This document shows positions 1-9,446 of a stretch of DNA of 64,000 bases, one piece after another; position 1 is the stretch's first letter, and the number at the start of each line of letters is the position of its first letter. This stretch comes from an uncultured Mycobacterium sp. (GTDB taxonomy: Bacteria > Actinomycetota > Actinomycetes > Mycobacteriales > Mycobacteriaceae), in assembly GCA_900078375.1 (NCBI GenBank), contig FLQS01000030.1:1-64000 (forward strand), given 5' to 3'. The position numbers and the translations under genes are program-made. Under the pieces are notes generated by a model. That model saw only the letters and a program-made list of their open reading frames with translations, was not told the origin of the DNA and made no database searches.

Positions 1-294
1 GCCAAGGACAGTGCCGGCGGCAACGGCTATTCGATCGATTTCCACATCGGCTTGACCGGCGCCCCGAACCCGTACGTGTATCCCGACAACCTGCCCAGGA
101 TCAACGGGCACGGCGGACCCGGCGGTGCACCCGGCTGCTGGCAGAAGATCGACCGCAACTTCTGGCCGGCGCCGCACCTGGTGGTCGACGACGGCGCCTC
201 TCTCGCTCCGTACAACCACTTCGAACTCGGCCAGCCCCTGCTCACCGAGTACGTCTGGGGACGCCAAGTCGGGGAGAACACGATCAACCCATGA
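1..294 (+). CDS. mce1A: MceA-family protein, C-terminal fragment (mce1A)
   Basis: Only the last 97 codons are in the window; the gene enters from the left edge in frame 1 and stops with TGA at 292-294. The visible tail (SIDFHIGLTG, then APGCWQKIDRNFWPAPHL near the end) is typical of the C-terminus of MceA proteins, the first of six substrate-binding subunits of an Mce lipid importer. The following gene begins at 291, so the two overlap in an ATGA, showing translational coupling. The assignment to Mce1 rather than another Mce set rests on what follows (four Mas genes in the Rv0175-0178 pattern, later sigG and the Rv0183-type lipase). Confidence 0.85.
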   Translation, partial: AKDSAGGNGYSIDFHIGLTGAPNPYVYPDNLPRINGHGGPGGAPGCWQKIDRNFWPAPHLVVDDGASLAPYNHFELGQPLLTEYVWGRQVGENTINP

Positions 295-1331
295 AAATCA
301 CCGGCACAGCAATCAAACTCGGGGTATTCGCACTGGTGCTCCTGCTCTTCACGGCGATCATCGTCATCGTGTTCGGGCAGTTCCGTTTCGACCGAACGAC
401 CGCTTACACAGCCGAATTCAGCAATGCCAGTGGTTTGCGTGACGGCCAGTTCGTCCGTGCTGGTGGTGTCGAGGTCGGCAAGGTTTCCGACATCACGCTC
501 ATCGGCAACGGCGACCGGGTTCAGGTGACACTCAACGTCGATCGGACGCTGCCGCTGTACCAGTCGACCACCGCCCAGATCCGTTACCAGGACCTGATCG
601 GGAACCGCTACGTCAACCTCGATCGCGGCACCGGCGAGGGCGCCGACCGGATTCTGCCTGCGGGCGGCTTCATTCCGATGTCACGCACCCAGCCCGCGCT
701 GGATCTCGACGCGCTGATCGGTGGTTTCAAGCCGCTGTTCAAGTCCTTGGACCCGAAGAAGGTCAACACCATCGCCTCGTCGCTCGTCACCGTTTTCCAG
801 GGGCAGGGCGGCACCATCAACGACATCCTGGATCAGACAGCGCAGCTGACTTCCGCACTGGCGGACCGTGATCAGGCGATCGGTGAGGTGATCACCAACC
901 TGAACACCGTGCTGGACACCACCGTCAAGCACGAGAAGGACTTCGACCAGACGGTCAACAACTTCGAGATCCTCATCACCGGACTGAAGAACCGCGCCGA
1001 CCCGCTGGCTCAGGCCACGGCGAACATCAGCAGTGCCGCAGGCACTGTGGGCGATCTGCTGGCCGATGATCGCCCACAGCTCAAGGACACGATCGGCAAA
1101 CTCGAGACCATTCAGCAGCCGCTGGCCGACGGTCAGGATCGGCTGGACGATCTGCTCACCAAGTTGCCGACAGCCGTGAAGATGATCGGCCGCGCCGGTG
1201 GCATCTACGGTGACTTCTTCAACTTCTACCTGTGCGACATCAACCTGAAGCTCAACGGCCTGCAGCCCGGTGGCCCGGTCCGCACCGTCAAGATCACTCA
1301 GCAGCCCACGGGTAGGTGCACGCCGCAATGA
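291..1331 (+). CDS. mce1B: MceB-family lipid-transport protein (mce1B)
   Basis: 346 residues, the length I recall for Mce1B of M. tuberculosis. One N-terminal membrane segment (about residues 8-27, VFALVLLLFTAIIVIVF) is followed by the MlaD/Mce domain (about 37-115), with the usual SGLRDGQFVRAGGVEVGKV and YQDLIGNRYVNL motifs. A long helical stretch (about 150-300, many DQ/heptad-like positions) corresponds to the needle-forming coiled region of Mce hexamers. The protein should sit in the periplasm anchored to the inner membrane as one of six subunits forming a hydrophobic tunnel for fatty acid import. ATGA overlaps on both sides place it in the mce operon. Confidence 0.93.
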   Translation: MKITGTAIKLGVFALVLLLFTAIIVIVFGQFRFDRTTAYTAEFSNASGLRDGQFVRAGGVEVGKVSDITLIGNGDRVQVTLNVDRTLPLYQSTTAQIRYQDLIGNRYVNLDRGTGEGADRILPAGGFIPMSRTQPALDLDALIGGFKPLFKSLDPKKVNTIASSLVTVFQGQGGTINDILDQTAQLTSALADRDQAIGEVITNLNTVLDTTVKHEKDFDQTVNNFEILITGLKNRADPLAQATANISSAAGTVGDLLADDRPQLKDTIGKLETIQQPLADGQDRLDDLLTKLPTAVKMIGRAGGIYGDFFNFYLCDINLKLNGLQPGGPVRTVKITQQPTGRCTPQ

Positions 1332-2884
1332 GGACGTTAGAGACTCCCAACCGGATCAAGAACGGTCTGGCCGGCATCGTGATCATCGTGCTGGTCGTCG
1401 CGGTGGGCCAGAGCTTCTCCGGGATTCCCCAGTTGTTCGCTCAGCCGACCTACTACGGCCAGTTCACCGATACTGCGGGCCTCAGTGCCGGCGACAAGGT
1501 GCGCATCGCCGGGATGGACGTCGGTGAGGTGAAGTCACTGAAGATCGACGGCAACCACGTGTTGATCGGATTCAACCTGGGCCCCAGGCAGATTGGCACC
1601 GAGAGCCGAGTGGCGATCCGCACCGAGACGATCCTGGGCAAGCGGGTGCTCGAGATCGAGCCGCGCGGCAGCAAGATGTTGCAGGCGAGCGCGGTGCTGC
1701 CGACGGGTCAGACCACCACGCCCTACCAGATTTACGACGCGGTGTTCGACGTGACAACCGCCGCCAGGGACTGGGACATCGACACGGTCAAGCAATCGCT
1801 GAACGTGTTGTCCGAAACCATCGACCAGACCTACCCGCACCTGAGTGCGGCACTGGACGGGGTGGCCCGGTTCTCCGACACCATCGGCAAGCGCGACGAG
1901 CAGTTCAAGCAACTGCTGGCCAACGCCAACAAGGTCGCGGCCGTGCTGGGCAACCGCAGTGAGCAGATCAACCGGCTGGCGGTCAACGCCCAGACCCTGT
2001 TGGCCGCCGTCAACGAGCGCCGCAACGAGATCGATTACCTGCTGGCCAACGTCTCACTGATCTCCCAACAGTTCAGCGGATTCATCAACGACAACCCGAA
2101 CCTGAATCACGTTCTGGAGCAACTCAAAACGATCAGCGATGTGCTGGTGAAGCACAAGACGGACCTGTCCGACGTGCTGATCACCGCCTCGAAGTTCATG
2201 GGCGCACTGGCCGAGGCCATCGGGTCGGGCCCGTACTTCAAGGTGCTGGTGGTCAACCTGGTGCCGTACCAGATCCTGCAGCCGTGGGTGGATGCCGCGT
2301 TCAAGAAGCGCGGTATCGACCCCGAGGAGTTCTGGCGCAACGCCGGTCTGCCGGCCTTCCGGTTCCCCGACCCCAACGGACAGCGCCAGCCCAACGGTGC
2401 ACCGCCGGCTGCCCCGATCCCGCTGGAGGGCACGCCGGATCATCCCGGTCCTGCCGTCGGCCCCGGCTCGCCGTGCTCGTACACCCCGCCCCCGGACGGC
2501 ATCCCGACGACCGGAAACCCGCTGCCCTGCGCCGGTCTGACCAATCTTCCCTTCGGGCCTGTGGCAGAAGGTGCCTACCCGCCACCCGATGTGCCGATCT
2601 CGGCACCCAACCCCGCCGCTGGCTACAGCCCGGGTGTCCCGAGTGCCGCATTCCCCGGTGAGCTCTCGCCGAGCATTCAAGGCGTGCCTGCCCCGCCGCT
2701 GGCACCCGGTCCGCCAGGGGCTCGCACCGTTCCGGTCGCCCCGACGCCGGGACCGGCCACCGATATCCCCGGATACGCTCCGCCGCCGAACGCCCTCATC
2801 GGACCGATCCCGCCTGCGGGACCGGGACCGCAGGTGCCGCCGGTCGGTGACCTGGCGCCCGTCGATCAGGGAGGGGGAGCCTAA
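1328..2884 (+). CDS. mce1C: MceC-family lipid-transport protein (mce1C)
   Basis: 518 residues from ATG 1328, which overlaps the mce1B stop as ATGA; an in-frame GTG at 1316 is less likely. Hydrophobic N-terminal anchor (GIVIIVLVVAVGQSFSG), Mce domain with GLSAGDKVRIAGMDVGEVKSL and TETILGKRVLEIEP, a long coiled-coil region (about 140-270), then a conserved YFKVLVVNLVPYQILQPW segment. The last 150 or so residues are proline-rich (PAAPIPLEG, PPPDVPIS, PAPPLAPGPPGA), as usual for MceC/MceD tails of unknown role. Member of the Mce1 heterohexamer. Confidence 0.92.
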   Translation: MRTLETPNRIKNGLAGIVIIVLVVAVGQSFSGIPQLFAQPTYYGQFTDTAGLSAGDKVRIAGMDVGEVKSLKIDGNHVLIGFNLGPRQIGTESRVAIRTETILGKRVLEIEPRGSKMLQASAVLPTGQTTTPYQIYDAVFDVTTAARDWDIDTVKQSLNVLSETIDQTYPHLSAALDGVARFSDTIGKRDEQFKQLLANANKVAAVLGNRSEQINRLAVNAQTLLAAVNERRNEIDYLLANVSLISQQFSGFINDNPNLNHVLEQLKTISDVLVKHKTDLSDVLITASKFMGALAEAIGSGPYFKVLVVNLVPYQILQPWVDAAFKKRGIDPEEFWRNAGLPAFRFPDPNGQRQPNGAPPAAPIPLEGTPDHPGPAVGPGSPCSYTPPPDGIPTTGNPLPCAGLTNLPFGPVAEGAYPPPDVPISAPNPAAGYSPGVPSAAFPGELSPSIQGVPAPPLAPGPPGARTVPVAPTPGPATDIPGYAPPPNALIGPIPPAGPGPQVPPVGDLAPVDQGGGA

Positions 2885-2887
2885 CCG

Positions 2888-4507
2888 ATGTCGACAGTCT
2901 TCAATATTCGTAATCTGGGTGTGCCGAAGATGTCTCGGGCCTCCGTCATCATCGGCACCCTCGCGGTGATCATCGCGCTGGTCGTTGCAGGGGTCGGCTA
3001 CTACGCCTACAAGCGGCTGACCACCAACACGGTGGAGGCGTACTTCTCCGAGGCGCTGGCGCTGTATCCCGGTGACCGGGTGCAGATCATGGGCGTGCAG
3101 GTCGGCAAGATCGAGAAGATCGAACCGGCCGGCGACAAGATGAAGGTCACCTTCAATTACCAGAACAAGTACAAGGTGCCCGCCGACGCCCGCGCGGTGA
3201 TCCTGAACCCCAGCCTGGTCGCCTCCCGGGTGATCCAGCTGACGCCGGCCTACACCGAGGGCCCGGTGATGGAGAACAACGCCGTCATCCCGATCAGTCG
3301 CACCGATGTGCCTGCGGAATGGGACGACCTCCGTAACCAGATCTCCGACATCGTCACCAAACTCGGTCCGACGCCGGAGCAGCCCAAGGGTCCCTTCGGG
3401 GACGTCCTGGAATCCTTCGCCAACGGGCTGGAGGGCAAGGGCCAGCAGATCAACACCACGTTCAAGGCGCTGTCCGACGCGGTGACCGCACTGAACGAAG
3501 GGCGCGGCGACTTCTTCGCCGTGCTCAAGAGCCTGGCCCTGTTCGTCAACGCGCTGCACAAGAGCGACCAGCAGCTGGTGTCGCTCAACAACAACCTGGC
3601 GACGTTCACCAACTCGTTCAGCAACTCCGATCAGGAAGTGGCCAAGGCGGTCAAGGACATTGACACGCTGTTGACCACGGCCCGCAAGTTCGTCGCCGAC
3701 AACGGTTCGGTGTTGAGCAAGGACATCAACAACCTCTCCGACGTCACGACGCAGGTCCTGCAGCCGGATTCGCGCAACGGCCTGGAGACGGTGTTGCACG
3801 TCTACCCGAACCTGGCCGCCAACCTGCAGAACATCTATCACCCGACTCACGGTGCGCTGGTGGCGATTCCGACAATCGCCAGCTTCGCCAACCCGCTGCA
3901 GTTCATCTGTAGCGCGATCCAGTCCGGCAGCCGGCTGGGCTATCAGGATTCGGCGGAGATGTGCGCGGAGTACCTCGCGCCGATCATGGACGCGATCAAG
4001 TTCAACTTCCCGCCGTTCGGCGTCAACCAGTTCTCGACGGCCGAGACGCTGCCGAAGTACATCGCCTACTCCGAGGAACGGCTGCGGCCGCCGCCGGGGT
4101 ACAAGGACACGACGGTGCCCGGCATCTGGTCGCGGGACACGTTGTTCTCACACGGTAATCACGAGCCGGGCTGGATTGTGGCGCCGGGCATGCAGGGTGT
4201 CGACGTGCAACCGTTCACCGCGAACATGCTCACGCCCGACTCGCTGGCCGCACTGCTCGGCGGGCCCGACCCTGTCTCTTACGCGCCGGGCGGCCCGCGT
4301 GGTGGCGCCCCGTCGAACTCCTATGACCAGAACAACCCGCTGCCGCCGCCGTGGTACCCGGGTGCGATCCCGCCGCCACCGCCGGGGCCGGACGTGGTCC
4401 CCGGACCACTACCCGTCTCGCAGCAGATCAACGGTGGGGCGCCGGCCACACCCGCGGCTCCCGCCGCCGGTCCGGTGCTGCCTGCTGAAGCGGGAGGCGG
4501 ACAGTGA
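2888..4507 (+). CDS. mce1D: MceD-family lipid-transport protein (mce1D)
   Basis: 539 residues starting at ATG 2888, three bases after the mce1C stop. One membrane segment at about residues 17-37 (VIIGTLAVIIALVVAGVGYY), an Mce domain (YPGDRVQIMGVQVGKIEKIEPAG), a coiled-coil middle region (NNNLATFTNSFSNSDQEVAKAVKDI) and a proline/glycine-rich tail (PPPWYPGAIPPPPPGPD). Its GTG-A overlap with the next gene (4504-4507) indicates coupled translation. Role: subunit of the Mce1 lipid import channel. Confidence 0.92.
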   Translation: MSTVFNIRNLGVPKMSRASVIIGTLAVIIALVVAGVGYYAYKRLTTNTVEAYFSEALALYPGDRVQIMGVQVGKIEKIEPAGDKMKVTFNYQNKYKVPADARAVILNPSLVASRVIQLTPAYTEGPVMENNAVIPISRTDVPAEWDDLRNQISDIVTKLGPTPEQPKGPFGDVLESFANGLEGKGQQINTTFKALSDAVTALNEGRGDFFAVLKSLALFVNALHKSDQQLVSLNNNLATFTNSFSNSDQEVAKAVKDIDTLLTTARKFVADNGSVLSKDINNLSDVTTQVLQPDSRNGLETVLHVYPNLAANLQNIYHPTHGALVAIPTIASFANPLQFICSAIQSGSRLGYQDSAEMCAEYLAPIMDAIKFNFPPFGVNQFSTAETLPKYIAYSEERLRPPPGYKDTTVPGIWSRDTLFSHGNHEPGWIVAPGMQGVDVQPFTANMLTPDSLAALLGGPDPVSYAPGGPRGGAPSNSYDQNNPLPPPWYPGAIPPPPPGPDVVPGPLPVSQQINGGAPATPAAPAAGPVLPAEAGGGQ

Positions 4508-5661
4508 GCGCCATCTTGACCACCACCGGCCGGTTCGGCTGGCGCGGTTTCGTCCTGCTGGTAACGGCGCTGGTGTTGACCTCGTGCGGCTGGCGCGGTA
4601 TCGCCAATGTGCCGATGCCGGGCGGACCCGGCAGCGGCAAGGACAAGATGACCATCTACGTCCAGATGCCGGATACGTTGGCGCTCAACGTCAACAGCCG
4701 GGTGCGGGTTGCCGACGTGTTCGTGGGTTCGGTGCGTGCCATCGAGCTCAAGAACTGGATTCCGACGCTGACGCTCGAGCTGGAGCCCGGAATCAAGCTG
4801 CCCGCCAATGCAATTGCGCGCATCGGCCAGACCAGCCTCCTGGGCACTCAGCATGTCGAGCTGGATCCGCCGCCGAATCCGTCCCTCGAGCCGCTGCGGA
4901 GCGGCTCGACGATCCCGCTGAAGAACTCCCAGTCCTTCCCGACCACCGAGCGCACGCTGGCCAGCATCGCCACCGTGTTGCGCGGTGGCGGCATCCCGAA
5001 CCTGGAGATCATCCAGACCGAGGTCACCAACATCCTGGACGGCAACGCCGAGCAGATCCGTGACTTCCTGGGCAAGCTGGACACGTTCACCGATCAGCTC
5101 AACCAGCAGCGTGACGACCTGACCCGGGCGATCGACAAGACCAACGAACTGGTGTCGATCGTGGCCGCTCGTAATGCCACCCTGGACCGCGTGCTCACCG
5201 AATTCCCGCCGCTGATCAAGTATTTCGCTGATGCCAGGGATAGGTTCACCGGTGCCGTCGAGGCGCTCGGCCGGTTCAGCGCGATCACCGACCAGACCCT
5301 GTCGCAATCGCGTGCCGACTTCGACACCAACCTGGCGCTGCTGCAGCGGCCGCTGAAGCAGCTCGGGCGGGCCGCGCCATATCTGATCGACTCGCTGAAG
5401 TTGGTCATCACGGCTCCGTACCCGATCGACAACATCCCGAAGGTGATCCGTGGCGACTACATCAACACGTCGGCCACTTTCGACCTGACGCTGAGCGCGA
5501 TCGACAACGCGTTCCTGACCGGCACCGGTGTCTCCGGAATGCTGCGCGCCCTCGAGCAGTCTTGGGGCCGCGATCCGCAGACGATGATTCCGGATGTGCG
5601 GTTCACGCCTCACCCGAATATGACCGACGGCGGCGGACCGTTTGTCGAACGTGGCGAGTGA
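4504..5661 (+). CDS. mce1E: MceE-family lipoprotein (LprK-type, mce1E)
   Basis: 385 residues from GTG 4504, overlapping the mce1D stop. The N-terminus is a lipoprotein signal peptide: GFVLLVTALVLTSC with the lipobox cysteine at residue 28. The Mce domain follows (MPDTLALNVNSRVRVADVFVGSV; IGQTSLLGTQHVEL) and then a helical region. In M. tuberculosis the equivalent subunit is LprK, the only lipidated member of the Mce1 hexamer. Length agrees with the family (about 390). Confidence 0.93.
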   Translation: MSAILTTTGRFGWRGFVLLVTALVLTSCGWRGIANVPMPGGPGSGKDKMTIYVQMPDTLALNVNSRVRVADVFVGSVRAIELKNWIPTLTLELEPGIKLPANAIARIGQTSLLGTQHVELDPPPNPSLEPLRSGSTIPLKNSQSFPTTERTLASIATVLRGGGIPNLEIIQTEVTNILDGNAEQIRDFLGKLDTFTDQLNQQRDDLTRAIDKTNELVSIVAARNATLDRVLTEFPPLIKYFADARDRFTGAVEALGRFSAITDQTLSQSRADFDTNLALLQRPLKQLGRAAPYLIDSLKLVITAPYPIDNIPKVIRGDYINTSATFDLTLSAIDNAFLTGTGVSGMLRALEQSWGRDPQTMIPDVRFTPHPNMTDGGGPFVERGE

Positions 5662-5676
5662 GGGGGTGACGAGTAG

Positions 5677-7242
5677 ATGTTGACGCGCTTCATCAAGACA
5701 CAGCTCGTTGTGTTCGGCGTGCTGACGGTGGTCGCCTTGTTGGTGCTGGGCTGGTATTTCCTGCGCCTGCCTACGCTGGCCGGTATCGGGCAGTACGAGC
5801 TGAAGGCGGACCTGCCGTCATCGGGCGGCCTGTACCGGACTGCCAACGTCACCTATCGGGGCATCACCATCGGCAAAGTCACCGAGGTGGAGCCGACCGA
5901 GAACGGTGTCAGGGCCACCATGAGCATCAGCGATAAGTTCAAGATCCCGCTCGATGCCTCCGCCAACGTGCACTCGGTGTCCGCGGTCGGCGAGCAGTAC
6001 CTCGACTTGGTGTCCGACGGCAATCCCGGTCAGTATTTCGCCAGCGGGCAGACCATCACGAAGTCGACGGTGCCGGAGGAGATCGGCCCGGCCCTGGATG
6101 CGGCCAACAGGGGACTCGCCGCGCTGCCTGCCGACAAGATCCCGGTGCTGTTGAACGAGACAGCCCAGGCGGTAGGCGGTTTGGGCCCGTCGCTGCAACG
6201 CCTGGTCGACGGCACTCAGGCGATCGTGACTGAGTTCAAGACCAACATCGCCGATGTCAACGACATCATCCAGAACTCACCCGCGGTCATCGACAGCCAA
6301 ATCGATTCCTCGAGTGCGATCCAGCAGTGGTCGGCGAACCTGAACACCATCGCGTCGCAGACCGCGGCGCAGGATCAGGCGCTGCGCGATGGACTGCGCC
6401 AGGCCGCTCCGACCGCCGATGCGGTCAACGCCGTGTTCAGTGACGTGCGCGAGGCGTTGCCGCAGACGCTGGCCAACCTCGAGATCGTGCTGGACATGCT
6501 CAAGCGCTACAACAAGGGCGTCGAGCAGTCGCTGGTGCTCCTTCCGCAGGGCGCCTCGGTCGCGCAGTCCGTGTCGTCGCCGTACCCGCATCAGGCGGCG
6601 CTGGACTTCGCCTTGACCATCAACCAGCCGCCACCGTGTCTGACGGGCTTTCTGCCGGCCAGCCAGTGGCGTGCTCCGGCGGACACCAGGCTGATGCCGG
6701 TGGAGAACGGCCTGTACTGCAAGATCCCCAAGGACACCCCGGCCAACGTGGTTCGTGGCGCGCGTAATTTCCCGTGCGCCGACGTGCCGGGTAAGCGGGC
6801 GGCCACGCCGATGGAGTGCCGCAGCAACGAGCCCTACACCCCGCTGGGCAACAACCCCTGGTACGGCGATCCGAACCAGGTGCTGAACTGCCCGGCTCCG
6901 GGCGCTCGATGCGACCAGCCAGTGAACCCCGGTACCGTGATACCGGCACCTTCGATCAACAACGGGATGAACCCGTTGCCGGCCGATCTGTTGCCAGGCC
7001 CTACGCCGCCGATCAGTGACGACCTCAGTCCACCCAGGACTGGGACCGTGCAGTGCAACGGTCAGCAACCGAATCCCTGCACGTACACCCCGGCAGCCGG
7101 TAATGCGCCACCAGGTAATACGGCCATCTACAGCCCGCAGAGCGGGGAGTTGGTTGGTCCTGACGGGGTGAAGTACAACGTCAGTAACTCGAGCAGTACA
7201 GGAGACGACGGATGGAAGGAGATGCTGGCTCCGGCCAGCTGA
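5677..7242 (+). CDS. mce1F: MceF-family lipid-transport protein (mce1F)
   Basis: 521 residues from ATG 5677, 15 bases after mce1E. N-terminal membrane anchor (LVVFGVLTVVALLVLGWYFL), Mce domain (SSGGLYRTANVTYRGITIGKV; SVSAVGEQYLDLVSDG), a helical needle region to about residue 290 and a proline-rich, cysteine-containing C-terminal domain (QPPPCLTGFLPA, NFPCADVPGKRA). Last of the six Mce subunits. Its 3' end overlaps the next gene by 31 bases in another frame, so the Mas genes are part of the same transcript. Confidence 0.92.
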   Translation: MLTRFIKTQLVVFGVLTVVALLVLGWYFLRLPTLAGIGQYELKADLPSSGGLYRTANVTYRGITIGKVTEVEPTENGVRATMSISDKFKIPLDASANVHSVSAVGEQYLDLVSDGNPGQYFASGQTITKSTVPEEIGPALDAANRGLAALPADKIPVLLNETAQAVGGLGPSLQRLVDGTQAIVTEFKTNIADVNDIIQNSPAVIDSQIDSSSAIQQWSANLNTIASQTAAQDQALRDGLRQAAPTADAVNAVFSDVREALPQTLANLEIVLDMLKRYNKGVEQSLVLLPQGASVAQSVSSPYPHQAALDFALTINQPPPCLTGFLPASQWRAPADTRLMPVENGLYCKIPKDTPANVVRGARNFPCADVPGKRAATPMECRSNEPYTPLGNNPWYGDPNQVLNCPAPGARCDQPVNPGTVIPAPSINNGMNPLPADLLPGPTPPISDDLSPPRTGTVQCNGQQPNPCTYTPAAGNAPPGNTAIYSPQSGELVGPDGVKYNVSNSSSTGDDGWKEMLAPAS

Positions 7243-7931
7243 CCCCGACCCCGAACGACGAGGCCGAACGTAGAGAGGCTGAGGAGTCGGCAAATCAAAC
7301 CCCGTCGCCCACCGACGACGCCGAACTCAGTGCGGCGCAGGAGTCGGCGAATCTGGATCCGGTCGACGAGACCGAAGCAGCCAACGGTGAGCAGCCGCGC
7401 GGGTCGCGGCGCAACGGTGCGGTCGCTGTCATCGTGTGCGCCGCACTGGTGATCGCGGGTCTGCTGATCGCGACCGGCGGATACTTCGCACTGCGTGCGC
7501 ACCAGAAGAGCGTCGCCGCGGCGCGAGCAGAAAGCAGCGCGCTGGCCGCCGCCAAGGACTGCGTCACCGCCACTCAGGCGCCCAACGCCGACGCGATGGC
7601 GGCCAGCCAGCAGAAGATCATCGAGTGCGCGACCGGTGACTTCGGGGCGCAGGCGACCCTCTACAGCGGGCTCCTGGTGGACGCCTACCAGGCCGCCAAG
7701 GTCCAGGTCCAGGTCTCCAACATGCGCGCGGCCGTGGAACGGCACAACAACGACGGCTCGATGGACATCCTCGTTGCCGTGCGGGTGAAGGTGTCCAACT
7801 CCCAGGCCCAAGACCAGGAACAGGGCTACCGCTTGCGGGTTCGGATGATGCCCGACGGCGGCACATACAAGATCGCCAGACTCGACCAGGTTTCCAAGGG
7901 TTCAGGTGACGGTGACCCTCCCCGAAGCTGA
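7212..7931 (+). CDS. Mce-associated membrane protein (Mas, Rv0175-like)
   Basis: 239 residues, ATG 7212, starting inside the end of mce1F. An acidic, disordered N-terminus (about 1-65, many E/A/N) precedes one membrane segment (AVAVIVCAALVIAGLLIATGG) and a C-terminal extracytoplasmic domain with two cysteines (KDCVTATQAP; IIECATGDFG) that resembles the NTF2-like Mas/VirB8-type fold. Mas proteins are encoded downstream of mce genes and are thought to stabilise the importer. The end overlaps the next gene (start 7906). Confidence 0.85.
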   Translation: MEGDAGSGQLTPTPNDEAERREAEESANQTPSPTDDAELSAAQESANLDPVDETEAANGEQPRGSRRNGAVAVIVCAALVIAGLLIATGGYFALRAHQKSVAAARAESSALAAAKDCVTATQAPNADAMAASQQKIIECATGDFGAQATLYSGLLVDAYQAAKVQVQVSNMRAAVERHNNDGSMDILVAVRVKVSNSQAQDQEQGYRLRVRMMPDGGTYKIARLDQVSKGSGDGDPPRS

Positions 7932-8901
7932 TGCCATCGACGACGTCGTCGAAGACACCGAGGCCGCCGACCTGGCCCCCGCCGGGGTGACGGCACGCTG
8001 GCTGGCACGCGCCGGTGCCTTCGCCGTCGACGTGTTCTTCGGCATCGGTGTGGTGATCACCTGCGTGCTGGTGGCACAGTCGGCGTCGATATCGGGCCTC
8101 GGGTGGTTGCGGTGGACGGCGATTGCCCTGGCCGGGGTGGTGTTTCTCGCGGTGGCTCTCAACCGGCTGCTGCTGCCGTCGATCACCGGGTGGACACTGG
8201 GCCGCTCGCTGGCCGGCATTGCCGTCGTCAGCCGCGACGGCAGCCCGGTTGGTCCGTGGCGACTGCTGCTGCGCGATCTGGCGCATCTTCTTGACACGGC
8301 CGCGGTGTTCGTCGGCTGGCTGTGGCCGCTGTGGGATTCCCGCGGCCGTACGTTCGCGGACCTGATCGTCCGCACCGAGGTCCGCCACGTCGAGGGTGGG
8401 CGGCCTGATCGGCGGCGCCTGGCCGGCGCGACGGTGGCGGCACTCGCCGCGCTGGCCGGCGTGGCCACGCTGCTCGGTTACTTCGGCGTGTACCGGCCCG
8501 AACTTGCCGTCGAGCAGGCCCGCCAGCAGCTCGCCGTGCAGGGTCCCAAGACCGTCGAGCAGATGCTGACCTACAACCTCGCCACCACCGACGGCGATTT
8601 CGCACGCGCCCGGGAGCTGGTCACCGACGGGTACCGGCCGAAACTTCTTGACGATCAGGATCGTGCGCGCAAGCTCGGACTGGCCGACACCGAATACTGG
8701 GTGGTCAACAGTGCCGTGCTGACCAACACCCGCGATCAGGCCGAGATGCTGATGTTCATGCAGGGGCAGCGCGGTGAGGCGCCCAACCTGCGGCTGATCA
8801 CCGCGACTGTGCAGGTGAAATTCGAGCGGGTCGGCGGCCGGTGGAAGGTGGCCGATTTCTCGGTGCTGGCCAAGCCGAACCCGGCCGGGGGACAGAAGTG
8901 A
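7906..8901 (+). CDS. RDD-domain Mce-associated membrane protein (Rv0176-like)
   Basis: 331 residues from GTG 7906, overlapping the previous gene by 26 bases. An RDD domain occupies about residues 25-155: ARWLARAGAFAVDVFFG, two or three membrane helices and the GWTLGRSLAGIAVVSRDG motif, ending with DSRGRTFADLIVRT. A further membrane segment (LAGATVAALAALAGVATLLGYFG) leads into an extracytoplasmic Mas-type domain. M. tuberculosis Rv0176 has the same RDD-plus-Mas architecture and position as I recall it, which supports identifying this as the mce1 operon. Confidence 0.87.
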   Translation: MTVTLPEADAIDDVVEDTEAADLAPAGVTARWLARAGAFAVDVFFGIGVVITCVLVAQSASISGLGWLRWTAIALAGVVFLAVALNRLLLPSITGWTLGRSLAGIAVVSRDGSPVGPWRLLLRDLAHLLDTAAVFVGWLWPLWDSRGRTFADLIVRTEVRHVEGGRPDRRRLAGATVAALAALAGVATLLGYFGVYRPELAVEQARQQLAVQGPKTVEQMLTYNLATTDGDFARARELVTDGYRPKLLDDQDRARKLGLADTEYWVVNSAVLTNTRDQAEMLMFMQGQRGEAPNLRLITATVQVKFERVGGRWKVADFSVLAKPNPAGGQK

Positions 8902-9446
8902 GCCCACGGCGCAGGGTGGAACCCGACAGCACGGAACTGTTCCGGCTGCCCGAGGCACGACCGCGCCGCTGGGTGCTGCCCCTGGTCGCCGGGCTGGCCG
9001 CGGTGGTGCTCATTGCGGCGCTCACGGTGAGCACACTGCTGCTGGTGAAACGAGAAACCCAGCGGCAGGACGCGATTCGGGATGTCGCGGTGCTGAGCTT
9101 CGTACGCGGGTTCGTCACGCAGTACGCGACCCTCGACCCGTTCCATGCCAACGACTACGCGGACAGGGTTCTGGCCCAGGGGACCGGGGACTTCGCCAAG
9201 CAGTTTCAGACCAGGATGAATGAGATCGTCATCCAGGTGGCGCGGGCCGAGCCGACGACGGGAACCGTGCAGGCCCTCGGCATCGAGCGCTGGAACCGCG
9301 ACGGCAGTGCCGACGTGGTGGTGGCCGCCACGACGAAGACCAAGATGCCCGACGGCAAGACCATCGAAAGCGGTAGCCGGTGGTTAGCCATCGCGACCAA
9401 GGAGGGAGGGCAGTGGAAGATCAGCAGCTTCAAGCAGGTGATCTGA
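8898..9446 (+). CDS. Mce-associated membrane protein (Rv0177-like)
   Basis: 182 residues when started at GTG 8898, which overlaps the previous stop (GTGA); an earlier in-frame ATG at 8841 lies inside the RDD gene and is unlikely. One membrane helix (WVLPLVAGLAAVVLIAALTV) near the N-terminus, then a roughly 130-residue Mas domain (FVTQYATLDPFHANDYADRVL; RWLAIATKEGGQWKISSF). Recalled length of Rv0177 is 184. Cytoplasmic tail short, main domain outside the membrane. Confidence 0.85.
   Translation: MSPRRRVEPDSTELFRLPEARPRRWVLPLVAGLAAVVLIAALTVSTLLLVKRETQRQDAIRDVAVLSFVRGFVTQYATLDPFHANDYADRVLAQGTGDFAKQFQTRMNEIVIQVARAEPTTGTVQALGIERWNRDGSADVVVAATTKTKMPDGKTIESGSRWLAIATKEGGQWKISSFKQVI

Noticed and set aside
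2054..3850. 598-codon minus-strand open frame under mce1C/mce1D
   Set aside because: Antisense frame to two Mce genes with full domain evidence; composition typical of a GC shadow.
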